Of a stretch of 64,000 bases of DNA, positions 16,622-24,535 are shown piece after piece (positions within the stretch are counted from its first letter, which is position 1; each line of letters starts with the position of its first letter). The position numbers and the translations under genes were made by a program. This stretch comes from Pandoraea aquatica (GTDB taxonomy: Bacteria > Pseudomonadota > Gammaproteobacteria > Burkholderiales > Burkholderiaceae), in NCBI RefSeq assembly GCF_902459565.1, contig NZ_CABPSN010000004.1, positions 124,001-188,000 of the forward strand. The letters are read 5' to 3'. The notes under the pieces are model-generated. The model had not been told where the DNA came from. It saw nothing but the letters and a program-made list of their open reading frames with translations, and searched no databases.

Positions 16622-17356
16622 ATGAAGAAGCAACTGATGTATCTCGCGCTGTTCTGCCCGATCAGCGCGTTCGCTGCGCACCCGCTGACCTCCGACGACA
16701 CCGGCACGCAGGGCGACGGCAACTGGCAGTTCGAGACGAATGGCGAAGTCACGTCGAAGCAGCAGGACATTGGCCGTCAGACGCTCTGGAACAGCACGCT
16801 CACACGCGGTTTCGGCGAAGCGCTCGATCTGTACGTCAACGTGCCGTACACCAACATCCAGAACCGCTCCGAGAGCGCCGGCAGTGGCGTTGGCGACGTG
16901 GAGACCGGTGCCAAGTGGCGCATGTACGACGACGGGGCGTTCAGCGTCGGCCTCAAACCGTATCTGACATTTCCGTCAGGCAACGATCAGCGCGGACTGG
17001 GCACCGGCCGCGTGAACGCCGGCGCCACGCTGCTGGCCCAGTATCAGATCGACGACTGGACCTTCCTCGCCAACGCTGGCGGCGCTTATCAGGCGAACCG
17101 TCAGGGGCAGCGGCAGGGGGTATGGAAGGCGTCTGCGGCGGTGTTGTATCGCGTATTGCCGTCGACGCAACTGATTCTGGACGTCGGCACGTCGCAAAAC
17201 CCCGATTTTGCGCAGAAGACGAACCCGGCCTTCATGATTCTGGGGGCCATCTACAGCCCGACGTCATGGATGGATCTCGATGTCGGCTATCGACGCGGTC
17301 TGAACCCGCAAACCTACGACTATTCGTGGATGGGCGGGCTGACGGTGCGTTGGTAA
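16622..17356 (+). CDS. Putative outer-membrane beta-barrel transporter (MetA-pathway phenol degradation-like family)
   Basis: 244 residues beginning with a signal peptide (MKKQLMYLALFCPISAFA|AHPL). The HPLTSDDTGTQGDGNWQFE start of the mature part and alternating beta-strand pattern match the Phenol_MetA_deg/transporter family of 12-14 strand barrels. The C-terminus MGGLTVRW ends in an aromatic residue, as outer-membrane barrels do. Start 16622 is chosen for the signal peptide. It follows the Mg2+ ATPase by 150 bp, so a role in cation passage across the outer membrane is possible but speculative. Confidence 0.75.
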   Translation: MKKQLMYLALFCPISAFAAHPLTSDDTGTQGDGNWQFETNGEVTSKQQDIGRQTLWNSTLTRGFGEALDLYVNVPYTNIQNRSESAGSGVGDVETGAKWRMYDDGAFSVGLKPYLTFPSGNDQRGLGTGRVNAGATLLAQYQIDDWTFLANAGGAYQANRQGQRQGVWKASAAVLYRVLPSTQLILDVGTSQNPDFAQKTNPAFMILGAIYSPTSWMDLDVGYRRGLNPQTYDYSWMGGLTVRW

Positions 17357-17457
17357 GCGCTTGGCGGTAAGTCCTTCTTGCGACAGGGGAATTTGCGCGC
17401 CGTACACACCCGAACATTCTGTAAAAATCCGGGTGACGTACGGCTTGTGCGGGACAT

Positions 17458-17468
17458 AAGATGCATAT
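17458..17468. promoter_or_regulatory. NsrR-like half-site
   Basis: AAGATGCATAT matches the NsrR half-site AAGATGCATTT at 10 of 11 positions and lies about 120 bp upstream of the NsrR-like gene. The second half-site is poor. Autoregulation is possible. A GGCGGCGCA/TGCGCCGCC hairpin (about 17504-17524) follows. Confidence 0.35.
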
Positions 17469-17584
17469 CCAGGCCATGTTAAACTGGCTCGCATAATCAT
17501 CAGAGGCGGCGCACTGTGCGCCGCCTGATTCGTTCCCGCTTCCGTTCCGCTTTTTTTGCGTATTTACGCCTACGTCCGCCGTCG

Positions 17585-18076
17585 ATGCGACTTACCGACC
17601 ATACCGATTACAGTCTGCGCACCCTGATCTACGTCGCGGTTCATCCCGACGAGCTCGTGCACGTGCAGTCCGTGGCGGACGCCTTCGACATTCCCAAGAA
17701 TCACCTCGTCAAGATCGTGCAGAAGCTCGGCCAATTGGGCTTTCTGCATACCGTGCGCGGACGCTCGGGCGGCATTCGTCTCGGCCGCGCGCCGGAGCGC
17801 ATCGGACTTGGCGAAGTGGTGCGTGCGATGGAGCCCGATTTCGCGATGGTGGAGTGCTTCCATCAGGGCGATAACGCTTGCGTCATCACATCGGCATGCC
17901 ATCTGCGCGGTGTGCTCGGCGAGGCGCTGCGTTCGTATTTCGCGGTGCTCGACCGCTACACGCTCGCCGATCTCGTCAACCAGCCCAATGTGTTGCGTCG
18001 TCTTCTCGGGGATGCGGCAGCCGCTGTTATCCCGGTCGCAGACATCAAAGTCAAACGGCGCACCACCAGCGTCTGA
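17585..18076 (+). CDS. nsrR: Rrf2-family transcriptional regulator, NsrR-like
   Basis: 163-residue winged-helix repressor with an Fe-S cluster. The N-terminus MRLTDHTDYSLRTLIYVA and the GRSGGIRLGR wing match NsrR, the nitric-oxide sensor. Three cysteines (CFHQGDNAC...C) are spaced as NsrR cluster ligands. Start 17585 aligns with family starts; an upstream GTG at 17516 would add an unrelated basic tail. NsrR targets (hmp, norB, ytfE) are not adjacent, so it is a stand-alone regulator here. Symbol is given on motif similarity. Confidence 0.8.
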   Translation: MRLTDHTDYSLRTLIYVAVHPDELVHVQSVADAFDIPKNHLVKIVQKLGQLGFLHTVRGRSGGIRLGRAPERIGLGEVVRAMEPDFAMVECFHQGDNACVITSACHLRGVLGEALRSYFAVLDRYTLADLVNQPNVLRRLLGDAAAAVIPVADIKVKRRTTSV

Positions 18077-18250
18077 GACGCACTGCGACAGCCACAAATT
18101 CCCCTTTTTCGGCCATCCGATCAGCGTTGGCTATCAACGTCATAGCGCGCGCCAATCACGTTCGTCAGAACTGGACGAATGGTCGCATCTTGAAGACGTC
18201 CTGCCGTGCAAGACGCGCTGTCCTTTCGTAATCTCTAGTCATGCCCGCTA

Positions 18251-18278
18251 GCGTTCGTCCGGTGATTCGGACGGACGC
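18251..18278 (+). other. Hairpin upstream of DUF4148 gene
   Basis: GCGTTCGTCCG pairs with CGGACGGACGC with one mismatch around a short loop. It lies in the 253-bp gap between nsrR and the DUF4148 gene. There is no T-run, so it may be a 5' UTR structure. Confidence 0.3.
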
Positions 18279-18329
18279 CCAAGGGAAAACGACTTACGGC
18301 ACACGCTGCCGACCGAAAGGAGTTTCATC

Positions 18330-18626
18330 ATGAATGCTCGTATTTTCGCCGCCGCTGTTATCGCCACCGCATCGCTCGCTTCCGCTTCGGCTTTCGCGGA
18401 CACCCAAACGGCCGATGCTGGCCAAGCCGTGGCTTCACAAGGCGTGAGCCGTGCGCAAGTGCTTGAAGAATTGCGTGTAGCGCGTGCATCAGGCCAACTC
18501 GACCAATCGCTGCAAACCTATCCGTCGCTGCTGCAACAAGGGGTGTCCGCCGGACGCTCGCGTGCGCAAGTGCGCTCGGAAATCGGGACAGCTGCACCGG
18601 TTGCCTCCGCCGATAACCGCGCGTAA
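18330..18626 (+). CDS. DUF4148 periplasmic protein
   Basis: 98 residues. A signal peptide ends near AFA|DTQ. The mature part contains VSRAQVLEELRVARASGQL, the core of DUF4148, a small exported family very common in Burkholderiales. A good SD (GAAAGGAG at 18316-18323) precedes ATG 18330. Function unknown; family members are often stress-responsive and occur in many paralogs. Confidence 0.85.
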   Translation: MNARIFAAAVIATASLASASAFADTQTADAGQAVASQGVSRAQVLEELRVARASGQLDQSLQTYPSLLQQGVSAGRSRAQVRSEIGTAAPVASADNRA

Positions 18627-18781
18627 TTGCACGTGATCGCACGTGAGGGCAGAGGATGGCGTGTGTAACACCCGCCATAGTTGAGCTTCTGCCACGGCAG
18701 GACAAGGGTGAGGGACGTTCCAAGCAAGGGTTACGCAAATCCTCCATAATCGGCGCACCGGGTTATCTAGACGAGTGCGCC

Positions 18782-19672
18782 ATGGATCGGCTCTCCACCC
18801 TGATTTCGAATTTCGGCGTTCGCGCCGGTGTGTTTCATAGCGGCGGCATGTGCGGTATCGCCAGCTATGGTGTCGACGCCCACGATGGCGGTCATTTGCA
18901 CTTGCTGCGTTCGGGCGAAGTTGCGCTGGTCACGGAAGACGGTGTGCGGCAGCAGATTGCCGAGCCGTCCCTGATCTTTTTCCCCCGACGCAATCACCAT
19001 CAGTTGCTCTCGGGCGAGGCAGATCGCACGGAACTGGTGTGCGGCTCGCTGTCGTTCGACGGTGGTCACAACAATCCGCTCGTCTCGGCGCTGCCCGACT
19101 TCCTCATCCTGCCGACGAAATCCCTCTCGACACTGGAACTCACGCTGAACTGGCTGTTCGCCGAAGCGTTCGGCCAACATTGCGGACGTCTGGCCGTGAT
19201 GGACCGGTTGTTCGAACTGCTGGTGATTCAACTGCTGCGTCACGTGCTGGAACACCGGCTTGTGAGCTTCGGCATGCTGGCCGGGCTGGGCGATCCGCGT
19301 CTCGCGCGAGCCTTGAACGTCATTCACAACCAGCCGGGCGAGCCGTGGACGGTCGAATCGCTAGCGAGCACCGCCAACATGTCGCGCGCGAATTTCGCAG
19401 CGCAGTTCCGCGAAGTCGTCGGTCAGTCGCCTGCGGACTATCTGCTGGACTGGCGCATCGGTCTGGCGCAAAAGCGTCTGCGTGACGGTCAGCCGATTGC
19501 GCGCGTGGCGGAGGAGGTCGGGTACGACAGCGCGTCGGCGCTCGCTCGTGCCTTCCGTCGCAAGACGGGCAGCAGTCCCCGCGACTGGCTGCGTGCGCAA
19601 ATGCATGCGGTCACGACGTTGCCGCGTCCGAGAGTGGAGATCGTGCCGGCACTGCCGGCGCAGGCGGCGTAG
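18782..19672 (+). CDS. AraC-family transcriptional regulator (cupin sensor)
   Basis: 296 residues. The N-terminal cupin-type sensor (GGHLHLLRSGEVALV, later FFPRRNHHQLLSGEADRTELVCG) is followed by the AraC double HTH (EPWTVESLASTANMSRANFA; VGYDSASALARAFRRKTG). Start 18782 follows the family; the frame is open 42 codons further upstream. It is a free-standing regulator with no obvious target next to it. The cupin type with HHQL and ELVCG is often found in regulators of efflux or detoxification genes. Confidence 0.87.
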   Translation: MDRLSTLISNFGVRAGVFHSGGMCGIASYGVDAHDGGHLHLLRSGEVALVTEDGVRQQIAEPSLIFFPRRNHHQLLSGEADRTELVCGSLSFDGGHNNPLVSALPDFLILPTKSLSTLELTLNWLFAEAFGQHCGRLAVMDRLFELLVIQLLRHVLEHRLVSFGMLAGLGDPRLARALNVIHNQPGEPWTVESLASTANMSRANFAAQFREVVGQSPADYLLDWRIGLAQKRLRDGQPIARVAEEVGYDSASALARAFRRKTGSSPRDWLRAQMHAVTTLPRPRVEIVPALPAQAA

Positions 19673-19798
19673 TACCGGCGCTCTCTCAGCAGTAAAAGGC
19701 GTCGCGATGGTGTCTGAGCGATGAGCCATTTGCACAAGGCGGGGCACATCAAGAAGCGCAGAATGCGATTTTCTTGATGTCCTGTCCTGAGGTGTGCG

Positions 19799-20512
19799 GT
19801 GATTACGGAAATTGCGCAGCGATGCGAACTCCTTCTAACCCGACTGACGCAGATGGAGTCGGTGGCGAGGGCGACGGGGCGCGCGGACCAGGAGTTGCGA
19901 GACGAACTTGTCGGCGTCGCGCAGGCCGGGCCCGACGCATCACTGTATTTGACCGATCAGATCGCCGAGATCAGAAGCGAGCTCGCGCGCGAACGTGAGG
20001 CGCTCCGTATTGAAGCCGATCGTATACATGAACATCGGATGTCCATGCTTTTGGGGCGTATCGCTGGGGTACTTGTTGTGACCGAACAGCCGCCTCCTGG
20101 TGCTGACGCGGCACCCAACGATATCCCGAGTACGTCGACGGATTGCGAGCAGGCGATTCGAACATTCGTCGAGGAATGGGGAAGCACCGCCGTCCTCAAT
20201 AGTGACGATTTTGCGCAATGGATGCAGTTCGCGCTTGTCGAGTTGGGCACAGCGCTTTGCGCATCTCCTGAGGATGCGCTATCCAAGGCGGTTAGGCGTT
20301 TTGATCAGATGCCGGAAATTTTGCGGGCGAACGCGCTCGAGATGATGCTTAACGTCGAAACCATCGAAGATGTCGGCGGAACAGGAACCTCCACTTCCGG
20401 AGCCACCATTATCAAGCAGGAATGGGACCTCATCGGGTTGGATCTTTTTCCACCGTCACAACATTCGCGCGTTCGGGAAATGCTAGAGGGTGAAGGTATA
20501 ACCATCTCGTAA
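19799..20512 (+). CDS. Hypothetical protein with N-terminal coiled coil
   Basis: 237 residues from a GTG start at 19799 (an ATG lies at 19850). No signal peptide, TM helix or known domain recognised. Residues about 45-80 (TDQIAEIRSELAREREALRIEADRI) look helical and coiled-coil forming. The rest is acidic and ends VREMLEGEGITIS. Base composition is more AT-rich than its neighbours, hinting at recent acquisition. It stands alone between an AraC gene and a convergent porin. Start uncertain. Confidence 0.6.
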   Translation: MITEIAQRCELLLTRLTQMESVARATGRADQELRDELVGVAQAGPDASLYLTDQIAEIRSELAREREALRIEADRIHEHRMSMLLGRIAGVLVVTEQPPPGADAAPNDIPSTSTDCEQAIRTFVEEWGSTAVLNSDDFAQWMQFALVELGTALCASPEDALSKAVRRFDQMPEILRANALEMMLNVETIEDVGGTGTSTSGATIIKQEWDLIGLDLFPPSQHSRVREMLEGEGITIS

Positions 20513-20513
20513 C

Positions 20514-20539
20514 AACGGCCGACATCCTCGCCGGCCGTT
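20514..20539. terminator. Bidirectional hairpin between convergent genes
   Basis: AACGGCCG (20514-20521) pairs with CGGCCGTT (20532-20539) between the hypothetical gene and the convergent porin gene. The T-run is weak. Confidence 0.45.
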
Positions 20540-20558
20540 ACTCCCAACATTCCCCGCG

Positions 20559-21794
20559 TTAGAACACGTGGCTAACACCCAGTCGCACCACCGTCTGCGA
20601 GTTGGTCGCCGACGACATGCCGTTCGCGGCATCGCCGACCGAGGCCGTCGCGTCGATCACGTTGCCGAAGACGTCGAGCGTGCTGCCCGAAGCCTTCTGG
20701 TAGCCCGCGAGCGCATACAACTCCGTACGTTTGGACAGGTTGTAGAAGGCCGCCAGGTTGAACTGGTGGTATTTCGCGCCTGAAACGTTGGCCGCCGGTG
20801 CGTTCACCTTCGTGAAGCTGTAGCCGCCACCGGCGCGGAACGCGTTCGTGAAGCGATACATCCCCAGCACGCCAACCGTGTCGAACTTCGCCGTGCGCGT
20901 GAAGCGCGAATACGTGCCTGCCGAGTATTCCGTGTGGCTGTAGTTCGCGCCTAGCGTGGCGTCGCCGATCTGGTAGGTCATCGACGTGGCGATCACGTCG
21001 CGCGCCTTGGCGCTGGCATAGCCCGCATTGATCGACGATGCAAAAGCCGACTCGGACGAGCCTGCCCAACTGCCGATGGTCGTGTCCATCGCGCTGGCTT
21101 TGTCGTTGTTGGCGTGCGAGAAGCCGACGCCCCACGTGAGCGGCCCGTTGGCGTACTGTCCGGCGAGGCCCCACGTGTTCTGACGTCCCATCGTGCCGGG
21201 TTGGCCGCCGAAGCCGTACATCGCGCCGAACGTGAAGCCACCCCACGTCGGCGAGCGGTACTTCACGCTGTTGTTCACGCGCGAGCTGTGGTCGAGGTTG
21301 TCGACGTCGCCCGGGTGTGCGGCCACGCCAGAGAGCAGCGCGGTGCCGCCGACGGAGCCAACCAGATCGATCAGCGGATCGTACTGACGGCCGAGTGTGA
21401 CGGTGCCGTAAGCCTTGTCCTGCAAGCCGACATACGCATGACGGCCGAACTCTGCGCCGCCCTGACTGGCGGTGCCGTTACCGAGGTTGAAGCCGTTCTC
21501 GAGACGGAACAGCGCCTTCAGGCCACCGCCGAGGTCTTCCGAGCCTTGCATGCCCCAGCGGCTGCCTTGCCACGTGCCGCTCTGGAACGCGTAGTTCGAC
21601 GCGCCGGTCATGGTGGCCGGGCGGCCCGCCGCACCTGCGCGGGTGACGCTGGCGACATTGCTGGCGTAGCCGACGCCGCCGTCGACAATACCGTAAAGCG
21701 TGATGTTGGACTGCGCGTGCGCGAGTGTCGCGGCACCGCAGCCGATAACCAGTGCGACCGCACGGGCGAGGGGCGAGTGGACGAAAACCTTCAT
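20559..21794 (-). CDS. Gram-negative porin (OmpC-like, Porin_4)
   Basis: 411-residue outer-membrane porin. Signal peptide ends ATLAHA|QSNITLYG, and the SNITLYGIVDGGVGY strand is the hallmark of Burkholderiales porins. The loop/strand pattern (RWGMQGSEDLGGGLKALFRLENGF) and the C-terminal VVRLGVSHVF with final Phe are typical. A general diffusion channel for small hydrophilic solutes. The DNA upstream (21795-22006) is AT-rich and has no gene. Confidence 0.93.
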   Translation of the reverse strand: MKVFVHSPLARAVALVIGCGAATLAHAQSNITLYGIVDGGVGYASNVASVTRAGAAGRPATMTGASNYAFQSGTWQGSRWGMQGSEDLGGGLKALFRLENGFNLGNGTASQGGAEFGRHAYVGLQDKAYGTVTLGRQYDPLIDLVGSVGGTALLSGVAAHPGDVDNLDHSSRVNNSVKYRSPTWGGFTFGAMYGFGGQPGTMGRQNTWGLAGQYANGPLTWGVGFSHANNDKASAMDTTIGSWAGSSESAFASSINAGYASAKARDVIATSMTYQIGDATLGANYSHTEYSAGTYSRFTRTAKFDTVGVLGMYRFTNAFRAGGGYSFTKVNAPAANVSGAKYHQFNLAAFYNLSKRTELYALAGYQKASGSTLDVFGNVIDATASVGDAANGMSSATNSQTVVRLGVSHVF

Positions 21795-22006
21795 GGCGTG
21801 TTTCCTGAGCGAGGTGTGGCTAATGGGTGATGCGCGTCCCGGTGTAAATTCCCGGGATTTCGCGTCACGTGAGAAATTTGGAGTCCTAAAGATATGAAAA
21901 ACAACTCCCCGAAAACTTGAAGCTTAGGTTTAGCGGGAAGTCGGGACGCACGTCCTACATCGACGCGCGTCCCGGGTGATACGTTGCTTTGGTGTTGGTG
22001 CGCGTA

Positions 22007-22966
22007 CTACTTGGCCGCGTCTTTCCCCTGATTGGCCAGCGCCGAACGCAAGCGCGCCGGGGAATCGGTCATCACGGCATCGAAACCCAGTTGCGACGCG
22101 GCTTCGAAGTCTTGCGGCGTCTCAACCCCGAAGGCGACGAGATGCACGTCGCCGCGCGACTTGAAGCACTGCACGGCGGCCGGCGTCCACCAGTTGGCGA
22201 CGATCTTCGACACGCCTTCGCCGAGCGTGAAACGCTCTACCACTTCCACCTGACGATGGAATTCGATGCCGGCCCACGTGCCCGGGGCGGGCGGCGTAGC
22301 GCACTGGCCTGCAAGTGCCGCGGCAACCAGACGGTTACGCGTAGCGTCGCGCGATTCAAAGAGCTGCGCTTGCGGACGACGCGCACGCATGCGGTCCGTC
22401 GCCTCCGCTTCCGTCGAGTACAGACGCACGCGCGACCAGGCGTTCGTGTCGTCAAGCACCTTGATGACGGCTTCGACCAGCGGCGCGGCGGGCGTCTGCT
22501 TCATGTCGAGCAGCACCGGCACGTTGGCGGGCACGGCGGCCAGCGCTTCGCGCAGTGTGGGGATCGGCAGCGGGTGGTCGCGGAAGGGGTAGGCGGTCTG
22601 GCCGTTGGCGTTCTTACGCGAGAAGGCGTAGCCAGCGTTGAGCTTCTTCACGTCGGCGTAATCGAGATCGGCAAGCTTGCCGCGACCGTCCGTGAGTGCC
22701 GAGACATCGGCCGGACGGTACATCACGGGGACGCCGTCGCGCGTGACCTGCACCGTCATCCAGAGTGCATCGGCACCGTTTTGCAGCGCGTTGGTAAAGG
22801 CTTGCACGGTGTTCTCAGGCGTATCGCCCGTGCCGCCGCGATGCGCGACGATCAACGGGGCGGCGCTGGCGGCGGACGACGCGAGCGTACCGAAGACGCA
22901 GGCGAAGGCAGCCACGCTAACGGCAGCGAGGCGGACGGTTGAGGCACGAAGCGAGGCGGATGACAT
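22007..22966 (-). CDS. Periplasmic glycerophosphodiester phosphodiesterase family protein
   Basis: 319 residues. N-terminal signal peptide (ends near ASSAASA). The catalytic start VAHRGGTGDTPENTVQAF is the GDPD motif with HRG and the metal-binding E-N. PVLLDMKQTPAAPLVEAVI follows, and the end (DAVMTDSPARLRSAL) is family-typical. It hydrolyses glycerophosphodiesters to glycerol-3-phosphate plus an alcohol. It is 54 bp downstream of the DeoR-type regulator on the same strand, which fits a GlpR-like control of glycerophosphate scavenging (inference). One deviation from classical GlpQ is WMTVQVTRDGVPV, where many members have E-D-V. Confidence 0.85.
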   Translation of the reverse strand: MSSASLRASTVRLAAVSVAAFACVFGTLASSAASAAPLIVAHRGGTGDTPENTVQAFTNALQNGADALWMTVQVTRDGVPVMYRPADVSALTDGRGKLADLDYADVKKLNAGYAFSRKNANGQTAYPFRDHPLPIPTLREALAAVPANVPVLLDMKQTPAAPLVEAVIKVLDDTNAWSRVRLYSTEAEATDRMRARRPQAQLFESRDATRNRLVAAALAGQCATPPAPGTWAGIEFHRQVEVVERFTLGEGVSKIVANWWTPAAVQCFKSRGDVHLVAFGVETPQDFEAASQLGFDAVMTDSPARLRSALANQGKDAAK

Positions 22967-23020
22967 GGTGTGCGGTCTCAGGCTAAGGCGATGGTGTCGG
23001 ATAGGGGCGAGGCGTTCGGA

Positions 23021-23779
23021 TCAGACGACGAGAATCTCGGGCGAATCTCCCGAGGTGCGTTGACTCAGCGGGTCGGGCAGCGGGGCGTCGGTAATGACGA
23101 GGTCCTGCTCGACGAGTTGCCCACCGCGCACGCTGGGCTTGCGGGTGAATTTGTACGCGTCCGCGACGAGAATTCGATACCGGCTGGCGTCGCGCAGAGC
23201 TTCACGCGAGGCCGCTTCTTGTCGGTCGTAATCGAGCAGCGTGCCGTCGTCGTCGATGCCGCCCACGCTATACACGCCGACGTCTGCGCGATAGGCGCGA
23301 AACAGCCGGTCGGCTTCGTCGCCGAGGATCTCGGGATTGGGCGAGCGCAGTTCGCCGCCGGGGACGATCACGCGATGTTCCGGATTGCTCGCCAGCACCA
23401 GCGCGGCGCGCAGGTTGTTCGTGATGACGCACAGACGCTTGCGATGCACGAGCGCGACGGCCACTTGTTCCGGTGTGGTGCCGATGCCGAGCAGCACGGT
23501 CGCGCCGTCGGGAATGCGTTCAGCCGCCGCGTGACCGATGCGCAGCTTGCCTTCGAGATTGCGCACGCGGCGCACTTCGTACGGCTGGTTGGCACCGGGC
23601 GTCATCAGACGCGCGCCGCCGTGATAGCGGCGCAGCACATTCGCGTCGCACAGCGCGTTCACGTCGCGACGAATCGTCTGCGTCGCCACGCTGAAATGCT
23701 CGGCGAGGGCATCGACACTCATTTCGCCATGCTGGCGGAAGAGGGCGACGATGCGGGTCTGGCGTTCTGAAAGGTCCAT
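23021..23779 (-). CDS. DeoR/GlpR-family transcriptional regulator
   Basis: 252 residues. N-terminal DeoR HTH (ERQTRIVALFRQHGEMSVDALAEHF, then VATQTIRRDVNALCD) and a C-terminal sugar-phosphate sensor domain (GATVLLGIGTTPEQVA; CVITNNLRAALVL). These regulators respond to phosphorylated sugars or glycerol-3-phosphate. It precedes the GDPD gene on the same strand, suggesting it controls that gene. The GTTPEQVA loop is the usual phosphate-binding element. Confidence 0.88.
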   Translation of the reverse strand: MDLSERQTRIVALFRQHGEMSVDALAEHFSVATQTIRRDVNALCDANVLRRYHGGARLMTPGANQPYEVRRVRNLEGKLRIGHAAAERIPDGATVLLGIGTTPEQVAVALVHRKRLCVITNNLRAALVLASNPEHRVIVPGGELRSPNPEILGDEADRLFRAYRADVGVYSVGGIDDDGTLLDYDRQEAASREALRDASRYRILVADAYKFTRKPSVRGGQLVEQDLVITDAPLPDPLSQRTSGDSPEILVV

Positions 23780-23882
23780 CAGGCGGTCGTGATGCGCACA
23801 TTCGTTCTGGAATGGGCGCCACTTTGACAGCCGACAGTGACATTCAAATGACGGTGTTGAATGTTCAAATGAACATTTTCAT

Positions 23883-24377
23883 CTACCGGGAAGTGTTCGG
23901 ATGAGCGACGACGACGGGCGCATTCGCTTCGAACTTCGCTCGGCGCGTCGAAAAGAAGGTGCGTACGTTGCGAATGTTTGCCGAGCTTTTGAAGAGCCGT
24001 CGGGCGAGTTCGTCGTAAGCGGCCATGTCCTGTACTTCTGCGATGACGACGAAGTCCGGCCCCGGCGAGACGCGGTAACACTGCGTCACTGACGGCTCGT
24101 TGCAGATGTAGGTCTCGAAGGTGTCGTAATCCTCGGCGGCTTGCCGGTCGAGGCTCACTTCGACGACAGCGGTCAGCGTCGGGCCGAGCTTCGAGGCGTC
24201 GACGACGGCGATCTGGCGCGCGATGACACCCGCCTCCCGCAGCGCGCGAACGCGTCGCAGGCAGGTCGGGGCGGAAGCGTGCACCCGTCGCGACAGTTCC
24301 AGGTTCGAGATCGAGGCGTCCAATTGCAGTGCGCCGAGGATTCGCAAGTCCAGATCGTCGAGCGTGAGGCTTGTCAT
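23883..24377 (-). CDS. Lrp/AsnC-family transcriptional regulator
   Basis: 164 residues. N-terminal AsnC-type HTH (DLRILGALQLDASISNLELSRRVHASAPTCLRRV) followed by a RAM ligand-binding domain (VVEVSLDRQAAEDYDTF; CYRVSPGPDFVVIAEV). Start 24377 (MTSLTLDDLD) matches the family; a start at 24419 would fall inside the operator palindrome. Divergent from glmS with a 158-bp AT-rich spacer holding three palindromes, so it very likely regulates glmS and itself. A regulator next to glmS suggests control by amino sugar or amino acid supply. Confidence 0.9.
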   Translation of the reverse strand: MTSLTLDDLDLRILGALQLDASISNLELSRRVHASAPTCLRRVRALREAGVIARQIAVVDASKLGPTLTAVVEVSLDRQAAEDYDTFETYICNEPSVTQCYRVSPGPDFVVIAEVQDMAAYDELARRLFKSSANIRNVRTFFSTRRAKFEANAPVVVAHPNTSR

Positions 24378-24402
24378 GGGATTCTTGTGGGATTTGGGTG
24401 GT

Positions 24403-24478
24403 ATGAAATTAAATTTCATTAATACATGATTATGAATTTTAATTTCACGAAATAAATAAAATTGACAATTAATTTCAA
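24403..24478. promoter_or_regulatory. Three phased palindromic operators between Lrp-type gene and glmS
   Basis: Three related dyads occur: a perfect ATGAAATT-A-AATTTCAT at 24403-24419 (centre 24411), TGAATTTTAATTTCA at 24433-24447 (centre 24440) and TTGACAATTAATTTCAA at 24462-24478 (centre about 24470). The centres are 29 and 30 bp apart, close to three helical turns, as expected for cooperative Lrp/AsnC octamer binding. The promoters of both flanking genes must lie in or beside this region. Confidence 0.7.
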
Positions 24479-24535
24479 TGCGCCAACTCTACCATCGCTT
24501 CACTGGCTGGCAACGAATCATTTCGGAGAAGCGTT

